DNA from: Bacteroidota bacterium
Lineage (GTDB): Bacteria > Bacteroidota > Bacteroidia > B-17B0 > Aurantibacillaceae
DNA: 10,934 nucleotides
Assembly: GCA_016702705.1 (NCBI GenBank)
Contig: JADJDM010000007.1
Span: 1-10,934, forward strand
Reading direction: 5' to 3'
Shown here one piece after another: positions 6,783-10,934 of the stretch; positions within the stretch are counted from its first letter, which is position 1; every line of letters starts with the position of its first letter. The position numbers and the translations under genes are program-made. The notes below the pieces were generated by a model that searched no databases, was not told the origin of the DNA, and was given only the letters and a program-made list of their open reading frames with translations.

Positions 6783-8915
6783 ATGAAGAAAATTTTAGCT
6801 TTACTTTTATTCTTTAGTTTACTAACTAATTTTTGCATTGCACAAAATCCATTAATCGATTCCTTAAAAACAGCGATAACCAAGGGAAAAGAAGATACAC
6901 TAAAAGTAAATGCTTTTACCTCATTAGCTGTTGAACTTCGTAAATCAAATTTAGATACTGCTATTATTGTTGGGAAACAAGGCCTAGCGCTTGCTGAAAA
7001 AATTAAATGGAAAAAGGAATTGGTTTTTCAAATCACTTACTGGGTATTATATCGTATATGAGAGATGAGAAAACGCAATCGATGTCATATAATAATACCG
7101 CTATTGCTATTTGGAAAGAGTTGGCAAAATCAACCAATAAATCGGAAGCAGCTTACGGAAATTATATATTGCAAAATCTTCTATTACAAATGGTAATATA
7201 TTTACCGATCAAGCAAATTATTCGAAAGCCGTAGAACAATATTTTACAGCATTAAAAACAGTCGAAGAATTAGGTGATAAAAAAGTGCAAGGCGTTGTTT
7301 TAGGAAATATAGGTAATGTTTATGCTACTCAAAAAGAATTCGAAAAGCGTTGGAACATTTCAATAAAGCCTTAGTAATAGGCTCAGAGTTGAAAGACCCA
7401 ATTTTTATTTTGAATCAACTAAGCAATATCGCCAATGCTTACAAATCAAAAGGATAATGAAAAAGCGTTTGAATATTACAATAAAAATTTAAAAAGGCCG
7501 AAGAATTTGGTGTTAAATCAAGTCAAGCAAGTGCAATTGGAAATATTGGTCATTTATTTAGTTCAGAAACAAATACGATGATGCTATCCTAATTTTAAAA
7601 GCATTATATTAGCTGAAGAAGTTGGCGATAAAGGTTTACTAATTTTTAATTTGACTAATTTAGGTGGTATTTATTGGAAAACAGGAAAGTATCAAGAGTC
7701 GGAAAAAAACTTGTTGGAAGCATTAAAATTGGCTGAGGAAATTGGCGACCCAAAATACTTAATGGCTGTTGAAGATAATCTAGGGAATCTTTATGACGAT
7801 ATTGGAAAGCCAGCCTTGGCCTTAGAACATTTTAAAATTACATCACCCTTAGAGATTCTATCACCAATCAACAAAATCGTAAAGATCTTTTTCGTTCGGA
7901 AATAAATTATGAATTTGAAAAAAAGGAATTGGCAGCAAAAGCTGAACAAGATAAAAAGGATGCTATTGCTGCTGAAGAAAAGCAACAACAAAAAATGATT
8001 TTGTATTTTGTTGCAATTGGAGGACTAATGGTTGTTTTCTTTTCCGTATGGATGTACAAGCGATATAAAGTAACACAAAGGCAAAAAATTGTGATTGAAC
8101 ATCAGAAAAAAATTGTTGAGGAACATCAAAAGGATATTATTGATAGTATTACTTACGCAAAACGTTTACAAGATGCTATCCTTCCACCAACTAAATTTAT
8201 CAATCAATATGTTCCCGAAAACTTTGTGTTATACAAACCAAAAGATATTGTTGCAGGTGATTTTTACTGGGCAGAAAGTGTTGGGGATTTGTTTTTTATT
8301 GCTGCTGCCGATAGCACAGGACACGGAGTTCCAGGCGCAATGGTTTCAGTAGTTTGCTCAAACGCTTTAAATAGAACCTTGAAAGAGTTTAAAGAAACAG
8401 AAACGGGGAAAATTTTAGATAAAACTAGAGACTTAGTTGTTGAAACATTTGAAAAAAGCGCAAACGAAGTAAAAGACGGAATGGATATTTCTTTGCTTTG
8501 TATTGATAAAAAGAACAATACAGTTTGTTGGAGCGGGGCAAACAATCCACTTTGGTACATTTGCTCTGCAAATGAAAAAGCTGTCAGTTCGAGCGCAGTC
8601 GAGAATAGGCAGCTTGTCGAAGTCAAAGCTGACAAACAACCAATAGGTAAAACAGATAATCAAACTAAATTTACAAGTCACAAATTAAATTGTGCCACAG
8701 GAACTATTTTCTATTTGTTTACAGATGGTTATGCTGACCAATTTGGCGGGCCTAATGGAAAGAAGTTTAAGTACAAGGCGTTTGGCGAATTACTTTTGAA
8801 AAACGTGAACTTAAGTATGGAAGAACAATCAAGTGCGCTAGACAAAGCATTTGAAGATTGGAAAGGGAATTTAGAACAAGTTGATGATGTTTGCGTTATT
8901 GGCATAAAGCTTTAG
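6783..8915 (+). CDS. secreted-TPR / membrane / SpoIIE-type PP2C phosphatase fusion (frameshifted in the TPR part)
   Basis: Bacteroidota signalling protein that senses with periplasmic TPRs and acts with a cytoplasmic serine phosphatase of the SpoIIE/PP2C class. It opens with signal peptide MKKILALLLFFSLLTNFCIAQ. TPR units follow in changing frames: GNIFTDQANYSKAVEQYF (about 7192), VLGNIGNVYATQKEF (about 7300), KALEHFNKALVIGSEL (about 7345), GNIGHLF (about 7540), NLGGIYWKTGKYQESEKNLL (about 7655). At least seven indels lie between 7011 and 7835, several being one A or T missing from a run. From about 7840 the frame is clean: charged helix, membrane segment MILYFVAIGGLMVVFFSVWM (about 7995-8054), coiled coil, then phosphatase motifs KPKDIVAGDFYW, DSTGHGVPGAMVS, DGMDISLL, TDGYADQFGG and EQVDDVCVIGIKL, all metal-binding Asp residues present. 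Length of about 710 residues suits the family. Its likely targets are anti-sigma-antagonist-type proteins; none is encoded here. Confidence 0.93.
8582..8634 (+). repeat. palindromic REP-like element inside the phosphatase coding frame
   Basis: TGTCAG (8582-8587) and CTGACA (8629-8634) are perfect inverted ends enclosing a GC-richer core TTCGAGCGCAGTCGAGAA (8588-8605) and TTGTCGAA (8614-8621). The TGTCAGTTCGAGCGCAGTCGA arm resembles the repetitive palindromes scattered between genes in Flavobacteria-like genomes. Here it is in frame and encodes roughly AVSSSAVENRQLVEVKAD, between the conserved NPLWYI and KADKQPIGK of the SpoIIE domain, where homologues have only a short turn. Insertion is inferred; I have no other copy in this window. 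Confidence 0.55.
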
Positions 8916-8975
8916 CGTCGCAAAGTTTATCATGAACTAGGCGAAGTGAAGGATTTGATTGGAATAAAGTTGTAA
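8916..8975 (+). other. in-frame remnant resembling a second phosphatase C-terminus
   Basis: After the TAG at 8913-8915 the same frame runs on as RRKVYHELGEVKDLIGIKL to a TAA at 8973. Its end DLIGIKL mirrors the gene's own VCVIGIKL end, with 15 of 21 final bases identical including the stop position. TCGC/GCGA and AGTT/AACT (8918-8944) also form a short interrupted hairpin without a T-tract. It may be the tail of a deleted tandem paralogue. Confidence 0.35.
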
Positions 8976-9009
8976 TAAAAGGTTTTAAATACATCTAAGT
9001 AATATACCT

Positions 9010-9639
9010 ATGCAAGCACAAGAAAAATTCAAACTCAACTTTCATCAATCGATGGGACTTATGTTGTTTAGTATTGGAGCTTATGTTTTAAATCCATTGA
9101 ATTTATCTGCAGATTATATTTTTATGTTGATTGGTGCTTTAGTTTTTATGCTGAGCTCAAATTTCGGATGGATGTTTTTTGTATCGCTCGCTGTTTTGTT
9201 AATTGGCTATGTGTTTAAAATGATGCATTGGCCAAATGGGAATTTAATAATTGCTTCAGGTTTGCTATTGGCACATATTTCTATTTATTTGAAATACATT
9301 CATAAATGCAAAAATCTTGTGCTCATAATTTTATTTATTGCTATGTGTATTTTGGATTTAGGTTTTTATTTAAAAATTTCACATGTGAAATTTGGTTCAG
9401 AAGTTATGTTACTTGGTTTTGCATTAATAGTAATTAACTATTCATTTCGTTTTTATAGCAAGGAGCATAAAGAATTTGAAGATTATAATAAATTAGGCTT
9501 AGTAATATTTTGGTCATTGGCAGGTAGTTTTACTTTGTTGCATTTGCCTGGAGCTTTTGTTATATCCTGCATTTTTACAATAATATTTTGGCTATGGCTA
9601 ATTTTTTCTTTAGTTCGAGAGTCAAAAAGCAACGAGTAG
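9010..9639 (+). CDS. eight-helix membrane protein with HWP motif, internally duplicated
   Basis: 209 residues, clean frame from an ATG with no SD. Hydrophobic segments are seen at about residues 13-29, 35-49, 52-70, 77-95, 102-120, 130-147, 161-178 and 182-202. A signature FKMMHWPNGNLI (69-80) recurs as FTLLHLPGAFVI (174-185), 105 residues later, each sitting between the third and fourth helix of its half, so the protein looks like two copies of a four-helix unit. The FK-(I/M)MHWPG pattern is common in Bacteroidota membrane proteins, including the membrane part of the gliding component GldL, but this lacks the rest of GldL and I would not name it so. The function is unknown. It follows the phosphatase gene by 94 bases. 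Confidence 0.8.
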   Translation: MQAQEKFKLNFHQSMGLMLFSIGAYVLNPLNLSADYIFMLIGALVFMLSSNFGWMFFVSLAVLLIGYVFKMMHWPNGNLIIASGLLLAHISIYLKYIHKCKNLVLIILFIAMCILDLGFYLKISHVKFGSEVMLLGFALIVINYSFRFYSKEHKEFEDYNKLGLVIFWSLAGSFTLLHLPGAFVISCIFTIIFWLWLIFSLVRESKSNE

Positions 9640-9666
9640 TCGTATTTCCTATGTAACAATGCTTTT

Positions 9667-9680
9667 TTGATTTACATCAA
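9667..9680 (+). promoter_or_regulatory. perfect FNR/CRP-family binding palindrome TTGATTTACATCAA
   Basis: TTGAT-N4-ATCAA is the consensus half-site pair of FNR-type regulators, extended one base on each side by T and A. It lies 63 bases before the ATG of the ceramidase-like gene. Its centre (9673.5) is about 42 bases before the start point expected from the -7-like GATCTTTG at 9703-9710, the usual position for class II activation. The site is seen; the regulation is inferred. Confidence 0.55.
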
Positions 9681-9702
9681 ATGAAATCTCTTTTTCATAA
9701 AA

Positions 9703-9722
9703 GATCTTTGCTCAAAGATTTT
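9703..9722 (+). promoter_or_regulatory. -7-like GATCTTTG overlapping a short hairpin
   Basis: GATCTTTG (9703-9710) is a near match to TAnnTTTG. ATCTTT (9704-9709) and AAAGAT (9714-9719) form a 6-bp stem around GCTC, followed by four T. It could be the promoter of the ceramidase-like gene, or a weak terminator for the membrane protein gene upstream; the sequence alone cannot decide. Confidence 0.35.
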
Positions 9723-9729
9723 ATAAATT

Positions 9730-10468
9730 ATGAAAAAGGAAAATACTGGCACTTTATTATTAATTATCCTTGCATTTATTTCTATTATTGCGATGTTAAC
9801 AGTTCAACCAATTAAGCAAAGCGGAGCATTACCATAGGTTTAGTGATGAGCATACTTTAGTAGGCATTCCTAATTTTTTTAACGTCGTTTCTAATTTACC
9901 TTTTTTGCTTGTTGGTATTTTGGGTTTAATGGTAACAAGGAATTTTAGGTCCAACAAACTTCAATACATTGTTTTCTTTTTGGGTATTTCACTTGTTTCC
10001 TTCGGCTCAGCATACTACCATTTTAATCCTAAAAGCCAAAGTCTTGTGTGGGATAGACTTCCAATGACCTTAGCATTTATGGCTTTATTCTCTATTATTA
10101 TTTCTGAATTTATAAAAAAAAAGGGCAAATAATGTTGTTTCCACTTTTGTGTATTGGAATAATTTAACTGTTGTTTGGTTAATTGGCAATGATTTAAGGA
10201 TGTATGCATTAGTTCAGTTTTACCCCATGATTTGATTATTATTGTTTTGATGTTTTGTAAATCACAAACAATTCCTGAAAACCTTATTGGTTACTGCTAT
10301 TTGCATATATTTTCGCGAAATTGTTCGAACACTTTGATTTCGCAAATTCATGAAGTGTTTAAAAATTGTTAGCGGCCATTCACTTAAACATATTACAGCG
10401 CAATTGGGATTTACCTTTTCCACTCCTTAAACCCTCAAGAAATTTTGACAAAGAAATATAGCAATTAG
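9730..10468 (+). pseudogene. ceramidase-like (CREST superfamily) membrane hydrolase, frameshifted
   Basis: Multi-pass membrane protein of the alkaline ceramidase/CREST family, zinc-dependent lipid amide hydrolases; Bacteroidota make sphingolipids, so a ceramide-like substrate is possible. It starts MKKENTGTLLLIILAFISII (9730) and shows, across frames, YHRFSDEHTLVGIPNFFNVV (about 9830), SNLPFLLVGILG, FGSAYYHFNPKSQSLVWDRL (about 10004), PMTLAFMALF, NDLRMYALVQFYPMI (about 10186), KLFEHFDF (about 10320) and SGHSLKHI (about 10370), ending NPQEILTKKYSN at a TAG at 10466-10468. The conserved His of YH, YYH and SGHxxKH, the expected metal and catalytic positions, are all present. Breaks occur near 9830, in the A run at 10111-10122, near 10230 and in at least two places after 10290. 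Length of about 245 residues fits the family. An FNR-type site lies upstream. Broken by errors or real decay. Confidence 0.8.
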
Positions 10469-10534
10469 GGTGCTTATTTAAACACTTTTCTCACAACTGT
10501 TAGCAACTCCTTATTTTAAATGCCCTGCAAAGCT

Positions 10535-10542
10535 TATATTTG
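10535..10542 (+). promoter_or_regulatory. -7 box TATATTTG for uvrA
   Basis: TATATTTG fits TAnnTTTG exactly and ends 8 bases before the ATG at 10551, which would place transcription start within a few bases of the start codon. The -33 region has no clear TTG. If used, the uvrA mRNA would be leaderless or nearly so. Confidence 0.4.
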
Positions 10543-10550
10543 TTGTGTAT

Positions 10551-10934
10551 ATGAGCGCAACAGGATATTTCAAAAACTCGACCCTAAAAGCACATTATTA
10601 TTAAAAGGTGCCCGCATGCATAATTTAAAATATGGATGTGGCCATTCCTCGTAACAAAATGGTTGTTATTACAGGTCTTTCCGGTTCAGGAAAATCATCG
10701 CTTGCTTTTGATACACTTTATGCAGAGGGACAAAGACGTTATGTAGAAAGTCTTTCAGCTTATACGCGTCATTTTTGGGAGATTAGAAAAACCTTTGGTT
10801 GATTATATAAAAGGAATTTCTCCCGCCATTGCAATCGAACAAAAAGTAATTTCTCGTAACCCACGTTCTACAGTTGGTACTGTTACCGAGGTGTATGATT
10901 ACATGAAATTATTATTTGCACGTATTGGTAAAAC
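10551..10934 (+). CDS. uvrA: excinuclease ABC subunit UvrA, N-terminal part, frameshifted and cut by window end
   Basis: DNA-damage recognition ATPase of nucleotide excision repair; works as a dimer with UvrB. From the ATG at 10551 the chain reads MSATGYF, then, after a missing A in the A run at 10572-10576, KKLDPKSTLLLKGARMHNLK. After another missing A at about 10627-10630 it reads NMDVAIPRNKMVVITGLSGS. Walker A GLSGSGKSS is at 10674-10700, then FDTLYAEGQRRYVESLSAY. After two more lost bases near 10772-10785 comes LEKPLVDYIKGISPAIAIEQ, then NPRSTVGTVTEVYDYMKLLF and ARIGKT at the edge. This is the typical UvrA N-terminus. The four breaks are all single missing bases, three of them in homopolymers, which argues for consensus errors in a working gene. 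The rest of the roughly 940-residue protein lies beyond the window. Confidence 0.93.

Noticed and set aside
7007..7234. Separate small gene starting MEKGIGFSNHLLG
   Set aside because: It continues the upstream TPR protein after a missing A at 7011-7015; the Met is an internal codon position.
8264..8635. Minus-strand frame of 123 codons
   Set aside because: Shadow of the SpoIIE phosphatase domain, whose motifs are all on the plus strand.

Overview
The window looks like a piece of a low-GC (about one third by eye) Bacteroidota chromosome, most likely Flavobacteriales or a close relative. The evidence is the protein families (a TerB-like/ABC/ABC-2 fusion transporter, a TPR plus SpoIIE-type phosphatase fusion, HWP-motif membrane proteins, a DEAD-box helicase with a DbpA-like domain and a Gly-rich tail), weak A-rich ribosome binding regions, and TAnnTTTG-type -7 boxes.

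Layout. 1-2116, minus strand: a large ABC transporter gene, cut by the left edge and broken by many frameshifts. 2267-2492, minus: a possible small broken gene. About 2520-2785: a divergent promoter region and the helicase leader. 2786-4695, plus: a DEAD-box RNA helicase gene with a frameshifted middle, followed by a strong intrinsic terminator at 4718-4754. 4795-6742: four plus-strand orphan genes (small three-helix membrane protein, membrane-anchored TPR protein, zinc-ribbon protein, MepB-family protein). 6783-8915: a secreted-TPR/membrane/SpoIIE-PP2C phosphatase gene, broken in the TPR part but intact in the phosphatase part. 9010-9639: an eight-helix membrane protein. 9730-10468: a ceramidase-like (CREST superfamily) membrane hydrolase, frameshifted, with an FNR-type palindrome upstream. 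10551-10934: the start of uvrA, running off the right edge.

A window-wide trait dominates the reading. Single-base indels, many of them missing bases in A or T runs, break five otherwise well-conserved genes, while neighbouring genes are perfectly open. This points to consensus errors of an indel-prone sequencing method rather than five independent gene deaths; the leftmost gene also carries stops and substitutions and could be really decayed. Coordinates for broken genes span the whole reconstructed gene.

The genes do not form one pathway: RNA remodelling (helicase), stress or signal output (TPR-SpoIIE), membrane or lipid functions (ceramidase-like, HWP-motif protein), DNA repair (uvrA) and orphans. 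I saw no tRNA, rRNA, CRISPR array, transposase or phage gene, and no clear undescribed defence or mobile system. The most interesting non-genic signals are a palindromic element in the reading frame of the phosphatase domain and a perfect FNR-type site before the ceramidase-like gene.
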